From contig NZ_BCMS01000003.1 of assembly GCF_001485435.1 (NCBI RefSeq), forward strand, positions 1 to 64,000: a stretch of 64,000 bases of DNA, given 5' to 3'. Below are positions 49,121 through 57,547 of the stretch, in pieces; the stretch's first letter is position 1, and each line of letters starts with the position of its first letter. Made by a program: the position numbers and the translations under genes. This DNA is from Deinococcus grandis (GTDB taxonomy: Bacteria > Deinococcota > Deinococci > Deinococcales > Deinococcaceae). The notes under the pieces were generated by a model. That model worked only from the letters and a program-made list of their open reading frames with translations. It was not told the DNA's origin and made no database searches.

Positions 49121-50491
49121 TCAGACAGCCTGCTCCCAACGATCAAGTTGTGCGGCCACTGACGATGGATCAAGGTCGGAAAGCTGCCGTGACAAGTCGA
49201 ACGTCGTGATTCGGCCATCTTTGTAGAGTTCCCATAACCGGGGCTTGTACTGCCGGATGTTGGCTTCCTGCCAAGATCTAGACACGACTTTAAAGGTCAT
49301 CTCGAAGGCAGCTTGGTTTGGTGTTGGCATGACGTCGTCAATGGGTAAAAGTTCCCGGATAGGTTGTCTGGCCGTGGGTTTTTCTGGCAAACCGGTGACG
49401 CTGTTGTACTTGCCTGGATTGATCAACATGTCGTGGAGTAGCCCTGGTCGGCTGCGAACTTTCCGGCTGTAGTCAGTCTGGAGCAGCCTCTCGAACTGCC
49501 CCAGGACTGTCCGGACATGCTCTGGTGTCAGTTCAGTGGCCAACTGAATGGCGCGCTGTTCTCCGAGGTGTGGCCGGAGTAGTTGTGCAACCTCTGGGTT
49601 GACCGGCTGCATTTCTTCTGCAGCGAACGTGTATGACACGGTTTTGGCATCACCTCGGCCACTATATTTGACCTCCGCTAAGTAGCCTGCGCTCTGCAAG
49701 GCTGCATGTGCAGGTTCCAGGGCCCGCTGAATTTTCTGAACGAAGTTGAGCTCTGGAAGATGATGCGTCAACCCAAGGTGATCGGCCCAGGCCACGAGCG
49801 GGAGTTCCATGTACAGCGGCGCTGGTCCACTTGTCGTTGAGGTGGTGCGGAGGAGCGACAGTGCTCGGTAGACGCTCCGCCCCATCGGCTGTTTGATCTG
49901 ACCGAGAATGGCGCTGTTGAGCGGCCTAATGTACCCAATGCGAATGCTTCTCGTCAGTTCCGGATCCAGGCGGATAACCAGCTTCGTCATGCCTTGCCAC
50001 TGACCCGGATTCTTGACGGTGGGATCAGTAACGTTCTCAACCCAGTGTTTGCTGACGATGGACAGTTTGATGCTGCGTGCGTGCTGTTTACCCTCATCAA
50101 GCCAGGCTTCGCTGATCTTGAGGGCGGTCCACTGGAGCCGCTCCAGAGATTCTTCAAGGCGCTGAAAGACACGCTCACAGTCCGGCAGACCGCTCAATCG
50201 AATGAGTTCGGTCGCGGTCAGTCGGATCTCGCCTCCAGGTTCAACATTCTGCAGTACGGCTCCCGTGATCAGGCCCATCAACACGTCATTGTCGAGACCG
50301 TGTGGGACCACGTGGCCGTTGGCTGCGGTGCATTCAATGGCAATTTCTCCAAACGCGTCCAACTGGAGTTTCTTCCGCCAGTGCTGCAGCTTGGTTCGAT
50401 TTGTCGCCAGAATGACGTTCAACCGGGCTAGGTTCAACTCATCGTGATACTGCGCTTCACGAATTGGCTTCATGGGCAGCCCTTTGACCAT
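49121..50491 (-). CDS. repA: RepA-type plasmid replication initiator
   Basis: A 456-residue protein of the replication-initiator A kind with winged-helix parts: VFQRLEESLERLQWTALKIS, then TRSIRIGYIRPLNSAILGQ and QPMGRSVYRALSLLRTTSTT. Initiators of this type bind iterons and recruit the helicase; the ten iterons lie 69 bases beyond its stop. Two starts compete. ATG 50491 has TATGAT six bases above, a leaderless start; ATG 50473 overlaps the TGA of a 21-codon leader frame (ATGA). The first is used here. Confidence 0.85.
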   Translation of the reverse strand: MVKGLPMKPIREAQYHDELNLARLNVILATNRTKLQHWRKKLQLDAFGEIAIECTAANGHVVPHGLDNDVLMGLITGAVLQNVEPGGEIRLTATELIRLSGLPDCERVFQRLEESLERLQWTALKISEAWLDEGKQHARSIKLSIVSKHWVENVTDPTVKNPGQWQGMTKLVIRLDPELTRSIRIGYIRPLNSAILGQIKQPMGRSVYRALSLLRTTSTTSGPAPLYMELPLVAWADHLGLTHHLPELNFVQKIQRALEPAHAALQSAGYLAEVKYSGRGDAKTVSYTFAAEEMQPVNPEVAQLLRPHLGEQRAIQLATELTPEHVRTVLGQFERLLQTDYSRKVRSRPGLLHDMLINPGKYNSVTGLPEKPTARQPIRELLPIDDVMPTPNQAAFEMTFKVVSRSWQEANIRQYKPRLWELYKDGRITTFDLSRQLSDLDPSSVAAQLDRWEQAV

Positions 50492-50535
50492 GGAGCCATC
50501 ATACGATTTGGGAGGAAGTCAACTTGGGCCGTCAT
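50470..50535 (-). CDS. 21-residue leader peptide coupled to RepA
   Basis: A short frame, MTAQVDFLPNRMMAPWSKGCP, begins six bases after a regulon promoter signal and ends in a TGA that overlaps the RepA ATG at 50473. Translation of the leader would set RepA synthesis. It also contains the TATGAT used by the alternative RepA start. Confidence 0.5.
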   Translation of the reverse strand: MTAQVDFLPNRMMAPWSKGCP

Positions 50536-50541
50536 GCCGGC

Positions 50542-50564
50542 ACCGTCCCATGTGTGGGGGTGAT
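50542..50564 (-). promoter_or_regulatory. Regulon promoter signal before the RepA leader
   Basis: On the minus strand: ATCACC, 11 bases, GACGGT, six bases, ATG at 50535. Confidence 0.65.
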
Positions 50565-50620
50565 CGTCACTTCGTTCTGACGGCCCTACGGGCGACTGCT
50601 GAGAAAAAGCACCCAGCAGC

Positions 50621-51349
50621 TCAGACGGAAAGTGTTTGGCGGACATGACTCGAGGCGTGGTTCGCCCAGTGCTCACGGTGCACTTCGTTCGCGGTCTCCA
50701 GGTCGTGCGTTTGCTGACGGAGCGCTTGGAGCATGACTCCGCACGGCACACTCGTGTCTGCCTGTTCCGCAGTGAGCAACGCCGTATTGAGGGTGATCAA
50801 GGCCTCTTCATCTGCTTCTGTGACCACGCAGCGAGTCACATCGAAGGTTGACTGCCCCGGGAAGACCGCCCAACTGACTTCCACCTCGTCGTTAGACCAG
50901 TAGGCGGCCAGGTACCCGTCCTCGTCGCGGATCAATACCTCACCGCTTCCCACACGGATCCTGAGGGCGCGCGAGCGCACGTTCAGGAACCCGGTTGGCG
51001 TATCCGTGACCTGAAAGGTTATCAGGTGTGGCACCAGCGCCTGGCGCACCTGTTCCTCGATATATGGTACGAGATGCGGCAGGAGAAAAACGCCATCGAG
51101 CTCGACGCGCCCACACCGATGCACGGTGAGGTCTGGCGTGGCGTGATGTTCGGAGAGTTCCGGGATAACCGCCACGAATCCGCAGGCAAGGGCCTGCGTG
51201 TCAGGGAGGAGGTAGACCAGACCAACAGGCGTCAGGATGCGCGTGACAGGCAGGCTGGAGTGCGGCCGATCCGGCATGTTGTGCCGGGTGCTGTTGCCGT
51301 TGGAAAGATGCGGACCAGAGAAGGGGACGACGTGTGGAGTCCTGGTCAT
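50621..51349 (-). CDS. Unknown protein, paralogue of the 51360-52124 product
   Basis: A 242-residue protein. Its core matches the neighbouring protein residue by residue in places: GFVAVIPELSEHHATPDLTV, then CGRVELDGVFLLPHLVPYIE and VGSGEVLIRDEDGYLAAYWS, ending HVRQTLSV. The shared pattern HHATPxxTV and GxGEVxxRDxxxYL defines a family I cannot name. Soluble, acidic, no signal peptide. It starts ten bases after the paralogue's stop, so the pair is a tandem duplication in one operon beside repA. Confidence 0.6.
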   Translation of the reverse strand: MTRTPHVVPFSGPHLSNGNSTRHNMPDRPHSSLPVTRILTPVGLVYLLPDTQALACGFVAVIPELSEHHATPDLTVHRCGRVELDGVFLLPHLVPYIEEQVRQALVPHLITFQVTDTPTGFLNVRSRALRIRVGSGEVLIRDEDGYLAAYWSNDEVEVSWAVFPGQSTFDVTRCVVTEADEEALITLNTALLTAEQADTSVPCGVMLQALRQQTHDLETANEVHREHWANHASSHVRQTLSV

Positions 51350-51359
51350 GCTTTGAACC

Positions 51360-52124
51360 TCAGATCGAGAGGGCGTTTCGTACGTGCTGCACTGTAAATT
51401 CTGTCCAGTACCGGTGGTGATCGTGTGTTGCGATCTGAATGTCGGCCTGGTGAATACGCAGTGCTGCTAATCCGATGGCGATGGGTGTCAGATGATCCTG
51501 CTGCTGATAAGCCGCAGTGAGCTCCTGATCGAAGCCACGCAATGCCGTCTGGTTCTGCCGTGTACACGTGATCACAGGCCGTAAGTTCAGCGTGGATGTG
51601 TTGTCCTGAAACGCAGCCCAGCGATAGTTCTGCCGGCCTGACTCCCAGGAGACGGTCAGGTAGCTCTCTGCGTCGCGGACGTACACTTCGCCCGTGCCGA
51701 CGGCCATGCGAACAGCCTGATCACTTACGCTGAGCAGACCTTCTGGCACGGGGAGGGCACGTAACTGCTCCAGGTGGAGGGACACCACATGCTGAATCTC
51801 CAACTCGATGAAAGGCTGGAGCACGTGATGCAGGTACACCCCGTCGAAATGAACTTGCCCGCAGGCTTGGACGGTGACAGCGGGGGTGGCATGGTGCGGT
51901 GAGAGCCGTGGATGAATGGCCAGGAATCCCGTCGCAAGTGAATCGCGGCCGCGGATGAGATGCAGTGTACCGATGTCGGTGTACAGGCGGCATGTGATGG
52001 CGAGGGCGGCAGCCCTTGCGCCTGTGGCTATAGGCATGCGGGGTGGACCCGGGACGGTCAACAACTCCGTGCAGGGCCCAAACTCCTGGCGATACAGGGG
52101 AGTGATCTGGTGTGCGGGCGTCAT
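51360..52124 (-). CDS. Unknown protein, paralogue of the 50621-51349 product
   Basis: A 254-residue protein (start MTPAHQITPLYRQEFG chosen over an upstream ATG at 52181). It shares with the downstream protein GFLAIHPRLSPHHATPAVTV, CGQVHFDGVYLHHVLQPFIE and GTGEVYVRDAESYLTVSWE, ending HVRNALSI. Function unknown. Because both copies persist side by side, they may form a heterodimer or two specificities; this is inference. Confidence 0.6.
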   Translation of the reverse strand: MTPAHQITPLYRQEFGPCTELLTVPGPPRMPIATGARAAALAITCRLYTDIGTLHLIRGRDSLATGFLAIHPRLSPHHATPAVTVQACGQVHFDGVYLHHVLQPFIELEIQHVVSLHLEQLRALPVPEGLLSVSDQAVRMAVGTGEVYVRDAESYLTVSWESGRQNYRWAAFQDNTSTLNLRPVITCTRQNQTALRGFDQELTAAYQQQDHLTPIAIGLAALRIHQADIQIATHDHHRYWTEFTVQHVRNALSI

Positions 52125-52268
52125 ACGTCCATCCGAAGGACCGCTGTGACCCGTATGGCGCCACGCGTGAGCATGTGGCATGCCGTTGCCGTGACGGACC
52201 GATTGATCACGACCAGCGCCCCCCCAAGATCCCCGTGCGATGTTGCATGTCTGGATACTAATGGGGAG

Positions 52269-52305
52269 ATGAAGTAATCGGCTGACAGGCAGCCGACTAC
52301 TTCAT
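52269..52305. terminator. Long inverted repeat downstream of the helical-repeat protein gene
   Basis: ATGAAGTAATCGGCTG, five bases, CAGCCGACTACTTCAT: a 16-base arm with one mismatch, between the 52366 stop and the 52124 start. It has no clear T-run, so it may be a terminator or a protein-binding site. The rest of 52125-52365 shows nothing coding. Confidence 0.5.
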
Positions 52306-52365
52306 GTGAAAATGATGAGTTGGGAAATTGCGTGTTGTAAATCAGGTCATGACTGGCTGCATTGC

Positions 52366-54114
52366 TTACTGAGCTTCGAGCATCTTTCTCGTCAGTCCTT
52401 TGGGCGTCAGATTGCCCTCCAGCAAGTCGCGGGTCGCCCGCTCCACCGCTTCTAGCGTTCCCATCATGGGATAGATCGCGGTCGTCGTCGGCCGAATCCC
52501 ATAAGTCGCCAAGATAGAACGTGCCCGGAAGTGGTAGACGTCGTTCCGGTGTGAGAGCAGTCCGTATGCAATTCGAACTGCGGAGACAGGTTGACGCCAG
52601 AGGGTGACCTCGCCAACTTGCTGCAGAAGGTCTTTCTTCTTTCGGCGACTTCCTCCCAGGTCGCTCTGAATGAATGAGAAGTCCCTGCGGAGGTCGAAGT
52701 CCAGCGCTCTGAGCACCAGGTCACAGGCATAGACCGGTGGCAGCGTCACGTCATCAAAGACAAGATTCTGCTGTCCGACTTTCATGACATTCCGAACGGC
52801 AAACGCACACGCGGTAATAGGGTCAGGCATCAATGCGAGATAGGCCGCTGCTGTGGGATGCCAGCGCTGCAGCAGTTTCGCCAGTCCAGGCGCGCTGGCA
52901 TAGCGAATTTTCTCGGCTTCAGCGAAGACCTTACGCAATTTGGATTCAAATTTCGCGACGGAGAAATCTTCTGGCGCGGCCCAGCTCAACGCGAGCTCGA
53001 GCCCGGCGCCGAGAGAGAGCACACGCACATCGAACATCTCATCAGGTAGGGCATCCAGGCGTTCCAGCACGCCTGCCGCTGATGAAAACTCACCTCGTCC
53101 CAGGTACGCAGTTGCGCGTACCCATTTGGCGAACACATGTTGCCATTGATAAATTCGTAGGCCATCGTCGTCTGATTGCTCGCAGATGTGGAGAGCTGTC
53201 GCAAAGTGGGCCGCTCGCTCCTCGGCCTCTTTTCCCTCGCGAGGTGTTGCGGTGGCCATCATCAGGGCCCGCATTGCTTCAGTGATCCAACCGAACGGCT
53301 CTTCACCGAGTGCAGTGGGTGGCACTTCACCAGTGAGTCCACCGATGCCCCAAAGGGCGGCATTGCGCTGCATCATTGAGTGTGCTCGGACCTGGTAGGC
53401 GCCGTCCGTGCGCTCTGCCAGACTGGCTAAGATACTTTCAGCCTCAACATAATTTCCAAGGATATACAAACTGTTTGCAAGGACCAGTTCTGTGTAGCGC
53501 CAGGAGTACCGGAAGCCTTTCTTCCGGTCGTCTTGTACGAGGGCGGCCGTGGTTTCTACATGTCCCGCAGTAGAATGACAGGATATCAAAATTGCCCGTG
53601 CCCGTGCTGTAGACACTGCAGCATTCATTTCCTCTGCAATAAATAATGCTTGCGATGCAAATCGAATCGCTTGATCAAAATCCTGCTCATTCAGGGCAAG
53701 TACGGAGAGAGGAATATAAATGCCGATCTGAGCTTCCATGACTAAATCGCTCATGGGTAATTTGCTTAGACGGTCCAGCGCAAAATCAAGAGCTCCTCGC
53801 ATCTCCGCAACCCGGACATGCATTTGAGGCCCACCTTCTTGTAAAATTTTGATTGAGCGCCGATAAACAGCAAATCCCTTGGCTGTCTCATTGGCAACCG
53901 CATCATTCATGGATAGGCCATGCTTAATGAGTCGCTCCATTTGCGGGGTGGTACGCCAATACGAGACAATGAGCGCCCGAATGTACGCCTCGGTTGTTCC
54001 GAGGGCTTCGAGCGCTTCAACTATTTTTTCGGGAGGAATTGAATCTTCCAGTTGTTCCAAGAACCAATCTTGAAAAATTTGAGATGATCCAAGGTCAATT
54101 CCGTGGACGTCCAT
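52366..54114 (-). CDS. Helical-repeat (TPR-like) cytoplasmic protein of the peptide island
   Basis: A 582-residue, almost all-helical protein with tandem helix pairs such as MEAQIGIYIPLSVLALNEQD, FASQALFIAEEMNAAVSTAR and YTELVLANSLYILGNYVEAE. No DNA-binding domain is obvious, but the first 60 residues (IPPEKIVEALEALGTTEAYI) are a separate helical part. TPR proteins next to small secreted peptide genes often serve as peptide receptors (Rap, Rgg and PlcR groups); whether this is one is inference. An SD sequence, AAGAGGT, precedes the ATG. It is last in an operon with the two peptides and a peptidase. Confidence 0.6.
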   Translation of the reverse strand: MDVHGIDLGSSQIFQDWFLEQLEDSIPPEKIVEALEALGTTEAYIRALIVSYWRTTPQMERLIKHGLSMNDAVANETAKGFAVYRRSIKILQEGGPQMHVRVAEMRGALDFALDRLSKLPMSDLVMEAQIGIYIPLSVLALNEQDFDQAIRFASQALFIAEEMNAAVSTARARAILISCHSTAGHVETTAALVQDDRKKGFRYSWRYTELVLANSLYILGNYVEAESILASLAERTDGAYQVRAHSMMQRNAALWGIGGLTGEVPPTALGEEPFGWITEAMRALMMATATPREGKEAEERAAHFATALHICEQSDDDGLRIYQWQHVFAKWVRATAYLGRGEFSSAAGVLERLDALPDEMFDVRVLSLGAGLELALSWAAPEDFSVAKFESKLRKVFAEAEKIRYASAPGLAKLLQRWHPTAAAYLALMPDPITACAFAVRNVMKVGQQNLVFDDVTLPPVYACDLVLRALDFDLRRDFSFIQSDLGGSRRKKKDLLQQVGEVTLWRQPVSAVRIAYGLLSHRNDVYHFRARSILATYGIRPTTTAIYPMMGTLEAVERATRDLLEGNLTPKGLTRKMLEAQ

Positions 54115-54147
54115 TCATTACCTCTTCCCGATGTTATTGATGGTGTG

Positions 54148-54297
54148 TTAATCGTGGTCAGTAGTGAGCGAGCCGCAGCAGTTCCCGCCACCTGTGGCTC
54201 CACTGGTCGTGAAGCTCTTTCCGTCTGCAGCATATGCAAAAGCCGCACCTAAAGCCATGCCAGCAACAAGTAAGTAAGCAGCAACCTTCTTAAACAT
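54148..54297 (-). CDS. Small secreted Cys-Cys peptide precursor, copy 1
   Basis: A 49-residue precursor: MFKKVAAYLLVAGMALGAAF, AYA, then ADGKSFTTSGATGGGN, CC, GSLTTDHD. A typical signal peptide ends near AYA/AD, leaving about 25 residues with a vicinal Cys pair and an acidic end. It is a close relative of the next peptide. An SD sequence AGGAG lies six bases before the ATG. A signal, a toxin or a modified peptide are all possible. Confidence 0.7.
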   Translation of the reverse strand: MFKKVAAYLLVAGMALGAAFAYAADGKSFTTSGATGGGNCCGSLTTDHD

Positions 54298-54321
54298 AAT
54301 GACTCCTATGTGTAGTTTGAC

Positions 54322-54339
54322 CGTTAACTTGAGTTAACG
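54322..54339. promoter_or_regulatory. Perfect 18-base palindrome between the two peptide genes
   Basis: CGTTAACT, TG, AGTTAACG. It may be an operator or a small RNA hairpin that sets the ratio of the two peptides. Confidence 0.55.
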
Positions 54340-54346
54340 CAGAAGG

Positions 54347-54490
54347 CTAATTGGAATCGGTGGTGTAGGAAGCACAGCATTTCCTACTGCCGTCATCCGA
54401 AGCGAGTGTATGACCGTCTGCTGCAATCGCAAATGCGGAACATACACCAAGTCCTAAAACCAGCAAATAGGCGGCGATTTTCTTAAACAT
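54347..54490 (-). CDS. Small secreted Cys-Cys peptide precursor, copy 2
   Basis: A 47-residue precursor: MFKKIAAYLLVLGLGVCSAF, AIA, then ADGHTLASDDGSRK, CC, ASYTTDSN. It matches copy 1 in the start (MFKK-AAYLLV), the signal peptide end, the Cys pair with S-TTD after it, and the short acidic tail. The ATG is nine bases after the peptidase stop with a GGGGA-type SD sequence. The two copies differ most before the Cys pair, as expected of two peptides with separate targets. Confidence 0.7.
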   Translation of the reverse strand: MFKKIAAYLLVLGLGVCSAFAIAADGHTLASDDGSRKCCASYTTDSN

Positions 54491-54499
54491 AATAATCCC

Positions 54500-56143
54500 C
54501 TATGTCAACCATTCTGCGAGAACTGTTCGGGCCAAAGCTAGCTGTTCCTTCTGAAATGGGTACGCAATACCAGCCTCGGCGAAAATCCGTTTACTCCCTG
54601 TGGTCGCGCCTAACAACATACTGGACTTCAGGCGTTCAAGAGCCGCATTTCGGTCCTGGTTGAACGCGTGCACGAATTGGAGCGCTGCGATCATCGCAAT
54701 CGCAAAATCCACGTTGTAGAAAGCAAAACGGAAGGTATGGGGCTTCTGCCAACCTTTCTTCAGAATGTCCTCAAATCCGCTCCAATCCACGCCTGAGGTC
54801 TGGACCAACCGGAGGAACTCCGCATCGATCTCCTCGGCAGTCGGCTGTTGCTCCTGCTGATAGATCCAGAGCTCCAGTCGAGTTCTCTCCTCAACATCGC
54901 GGAAGCGTTCCATGATGCGCTCAGCCGTGGAACGTAGATACCAGGTCCGCTCATCTTCTGCGATATTATGAAGCTCAAAGAATTCTAACAGGCCTATATA
55001 GGTGAATACGAATGCATAGAATTCTTGAACTTCCCAGAAATTTATAAAATCCCAGAAAACATGATCTGGATTGCTTGATATGGTGTGATTATGTATAGCG
55101 TGACCCAGTTCGTGCAAAAAACCCCGGAAGAGATTGACGCCGCCGGTAAAATTACAGACCAGTACTGAACGACCGGTGGCCATAAAATGAGCGCAGATAT
55201 TGCCGTTTGGCTTCCCAGGTCTGGGCGCTAGATCGAACCCTTCATACTGTTGGATCTGGTGAACAACTTCCCCGAATCGGGTATCGAGGCTGTTCAGGAC
55301 TTGGATTGCCGTAGGCACATATTGATCGAGAGGAAGATCGAATGATTTGGGCTCAACAAGTGCGACCTGCAGATCCCACGGTCGCAGCGTGGGGACGCCT
55401 AAGGCCTTCGCTCGGTGTGTATGGAGGGAACCATCGACAGGATGGAAGACCTCACTGATCGTCCGAAGCAGTTCCTCCGTGCCTGCAATGGTGTCATTGC
55501 GGTCTAACCAACTGTAACTGGCGTAGTTGGCTTGGCCTGCCTCCGCTGCCATTGCCCGGCGTACGCTGAGTATCTTCGCGAAGAGGTCGTCAAGCCCTGA
55601 CGCAGAGGCCATTTCAACAGCCTTGACAGCGTTCCAGACGGCCTCACGTTCGTTGCGGTCTTGGCTTTCGCGCAGGATGTGCTCAGCGTCCGCCATCGTC
55701 AGCATCTTGCCCGCAAACATAACGTGGTGTTGGCTTACGACATCTTGGTATTGCTTCGTCAGTCGCCTGAATTCCTGCTCCAGTTCGGCCATGCGGGGTG
55801 AGGGTGCGGGCCCACTGGCGATCAATGCGGAGACGGCAGGGTTGACAGATTCTAGACCGATCTGGTTGGCCAGTTCGTTCAGGACGCCGTCGAGCTTCTC
55901 GAGTTCAGGTAACCAGTGTTGCGTGTAGCGCTTGTGTAGAGCGTCGGTGGCTTCGTCGCCCGGGCGCTGATATTGACCGACGATTTGCTCGATCCAGAGT
56001 GTTTGGACACGCATTTTGAGCTGGCTCCAGGTCGCGAACCAGGAGGGCAGGTTCGATTGATCCACGGACACCTCGATCAGCGCCCGGTAATCATCCATGA
56101 GCGCTTGTGCCCTGGCATCCAGGTCTTCGAGCGGGGTGGACAT
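54500..56143 (-). CDS. M3-family oligopeptidase (PepF-like)
   Basis: A 547-residue metallopeptidase with the zinc motif HELGH (344-348) and a third ligand Glu near 371-374 (WEVQEFYA). The helical N-terminal part is typical of oligoendopeptidase F/thimet-like enzymes. They cleave short peptides in the cytoplasm; here it may trim or destroy the peptides encoded below, or process peptides re-entering the cell. No signal peptide. Lower GC than the conjugation genes. The start ATG has TATAGT seven bases above. Confidence 0.85.
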   Translation of the reverse strand: MSTPLEDLDARAQALMDDYRALIEVSVDQSNLPSWFATWSQLKMRVQTLWIEQIVGQYQRPGDEATDALHKRYTQHWLPELEKLDGVLNELANQIGLESVNPAVSALIASGPAPSPRMAELEQEFRRLTKQYQDVVSQHHVMFAGKMLTMADAEHILRESQDRNEREAVWNAVKAVEMASASGLDDLFAKILSVRRAMAAEAGQANYASYSWLDRNDTIAGTEELLRTISEVFHPVDGSLHTHRAKALGVPTLRPWDLQVALVEPKSFDLPLDQYVPTAIQVLNSLDTRFGEVVHQIQQYEGFDLAPRPGKPNGNICAHFMATGRSVLVCNFTGGVNLFRGFLHELGHAIHNHTISSNPDHVFWDFINFWEVQEFYAFVFTYIGLLEFFELHNIAEDERTWYLRSTAERIMERFRDVEERTRLELWIYQQEQQPTAEEIDAEFLRLVQTSGVDWSGFEDILKKGWQKPHTFRFAFYNVDFAIAMIAALQFVHAFNQDRNAALERLKSSMLLGATTGSKRIFAEAGIAYPFQKEQLALARTVLAEWLT

Positions 56144-56163
56144 GGCTTAAACTATAGCGTCGT
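56144..56163. promoter_or_regulatory. 20-base divergent promoter of the peptide island
   Basis: Only 20 bases separate the two start codons. On the minus strand TATAGT lies seven bases before the peptidase ATG; on the plus strand TATAGC lies five bases before the membrane protein ATG. The two hexamers overlap, so only one direction can probably be read at a time. Confidence 0.6.
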
Positions 56164-56604
56164 ATGCCGAATATAAGCCGTCTTGACCACATGCTGGCGA
56201 CCGTACCAGCCGTCATCTTGACGCTGGTTGCGTCTGCCCATGTTTGGCGTTGGCATCACGAGACTGTGAGTGCATGGCGAGGTGGAGGCTTCGGTATGTA
56301 TTCGACGATGAGTGATCAGCGGGGTCGTCGTGTGTTCATTTTCGTCCGTGATCAGAATGGTGATTGGCAGCGCGCGGAGGCGCCGCAGACTATGAGGCGG
56401 GCGAATGAGATAATTATGATTCGAGCTTCTCGACGTAATCTCATTAATTATGGGGAGCAGATAGCGTGTAATTCAGAGATTAGATTTAAATATCCAGAAT
56501 TGAAAGCAGTTCAAGTGGATTTTAGAGAAATATCATTTGACGATAAAATGTACACAGTTACCAATTCATTAAAGGAGTCAGTTACAGTTGAGCCTTGTCG
56601 GTAA
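56164..56604 (+). CDS. Membrane-anchored protein, SdpA-like in layout
   Basis: A 146-residue protein: one N-terminal membrane span (about 11-28, LATVPAVILTLVASAHVW), then GGGFGMYSTMSDQRGRRVFI and a soluble domain with two cysteines (IACNSE; VEPC near the end). The pairing with a polytopic neighbour, the size and the FGMYS-type motif recall SdpA of the Bacillus Sdp toxin system, but the sequence link is weak. GC is clearly lower than in the secretion genes. Probably acts at the membrane in maturing or exporting the peptides. Confidence 0.45.
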   Translation: MPNISRLDHMLATVPAVILTLVASAHVWRWHHETVSAWRGGGFGMYSTMSDQRGRRVFIFVRDQNGDWQRAEAPQTMRRANEIIMIRASRRNLINYGEQIACNSEIRFKYPELKAVQVDFREISFDDKMYTVTNSLKESVTVEPCR

Positions 56605-57442
56605 AAAATCTACCATAGAAAGTTTACTTAAGACTGTGGATACATGGCAGACAATCTGCCTCATGACCCTTTTCACTTTGTTGACATTCACCGGATTAAA
56701 TAAACAAATTGAAATGATATACGGTTGTATATTTATATTCGCCGTGATATTTAGAAATGTTCTCGATAGAGAGTTATTCTGGTTTGTAGTTTTATTGCTT
56801 GTATTGATACCGTCGATTATTGACTGGTGGTCTCTTGGAGGCCATGCATTTCTTGTACTGTATTGGATTATTGCTATTTTCCTATCGTTTTTTTCTGAGG
56901 ATAGATTGAGCTTTGTCAGCAAGGCGGGGCAATATCTGATTGGCTGTGTGTTCCTTTTTGCGGCTATTTGGAAATTCATGTCACCAGAATTTGCCGATGG
57001 CGATGCGATGAAATACTTTATGATCACAACCGTGCCTATGGGAATAACCACAAGCCCATTTACAGGTTTGGATAGACATAGTCTATCAACAAATATCAAC
57101 AATATTAGTCAGCTATTGACGCAAGATACGACTCAAACTGTAAATCTGGTTGGGAGATTCAGCGTTGACCGCCCGGCGGCAGTATTCACTGCAATTACTC
57201 AATTTATAGAAATCACAATTGCATTTGCTTTTATTGTTCCACTGTCTTATAAATGGTCGGTTATTAGAGAAGTACTTTTAATTTTATTTTTTTTAACAGC
57301 ATATATAATTATGCCTGTTCCCGGATTCGCTGTGCTTTTCTCTTGCATTGGCTTCGCATTTTCCAAGTCGATATATTCAAAAGCCTTTTTTATATTCACA
57401 TTTTTCGTATGGCAAATCATTACCTTGCCATTTTTGGGATAA
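56588..57442 (+). CDS. Polytopic membrane protein, HTTM/SdpB-like
   Basis: A 284-residue protein with about seven hydrophobic spans (ICLMTLFTLLTFTGLN, IYGCIFIFAVIFRNVL, FWFVVLLLVLIPSIID, and others). KAGQYLIGCVFLFAAIWKFM and the conserved-looking His and Asp residues (LDRHSLS) recall HTTM-domain proteins such as SdpB. It starts with a TTG at 56588 inside the end of the previous gene, so the two are coupled. AT-rich codon use marks it as recently acquired. The substrate is probably the small Cys-Cys peptides (inference). Confidence 0.5.
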   Translation: MSLVGKKSTIESLLKTVDTWQTICLMTLFTLLTFTGLNKQIEMIYGCIFIFAVIFRNVLDRELFWFVVLLLVLIPSIIDWWSLGGHAFLVLYWIIAIFLSFFSEDRLSFVSKAGQYLIGCVFLFAAIWKFMSPEFADGDAMKYFMITTVPMGITTSPFTGLDRHSLSTNINNISQLLTQDTTQTVNLVGRFSVDRPAAVFTAITQFIEITIAFAFIVPLSYKWSVIREVLLILFFLTAYIIMPVPGFAVLFSCIGFAFSKSIYSKAFFIFTFFVWQIITLPFLG

Positions 57443-57487
57443 TTCTTAGCCCAACATCGTTATGCGATCAATGAATTCATTAAAGCA

Positions 57488-57520
57488 GCTTAGAGCCCCT
57501 TAGAAAAAGGGGCTCTAAGC
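57488..57520. terminator. Bidirectional terminator between the island and the pilus operon
   Basis: GCTTAGAGCCCCTT, AGAAA, AAGGGGCTCTAAGC: a perfect 14-base stem between convergent stops at 57442 and 57548. Confidence 0.8.
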
Positions 57521-57547
57521 TTGGTTCAGATTGTAGTCGAACAGAGT

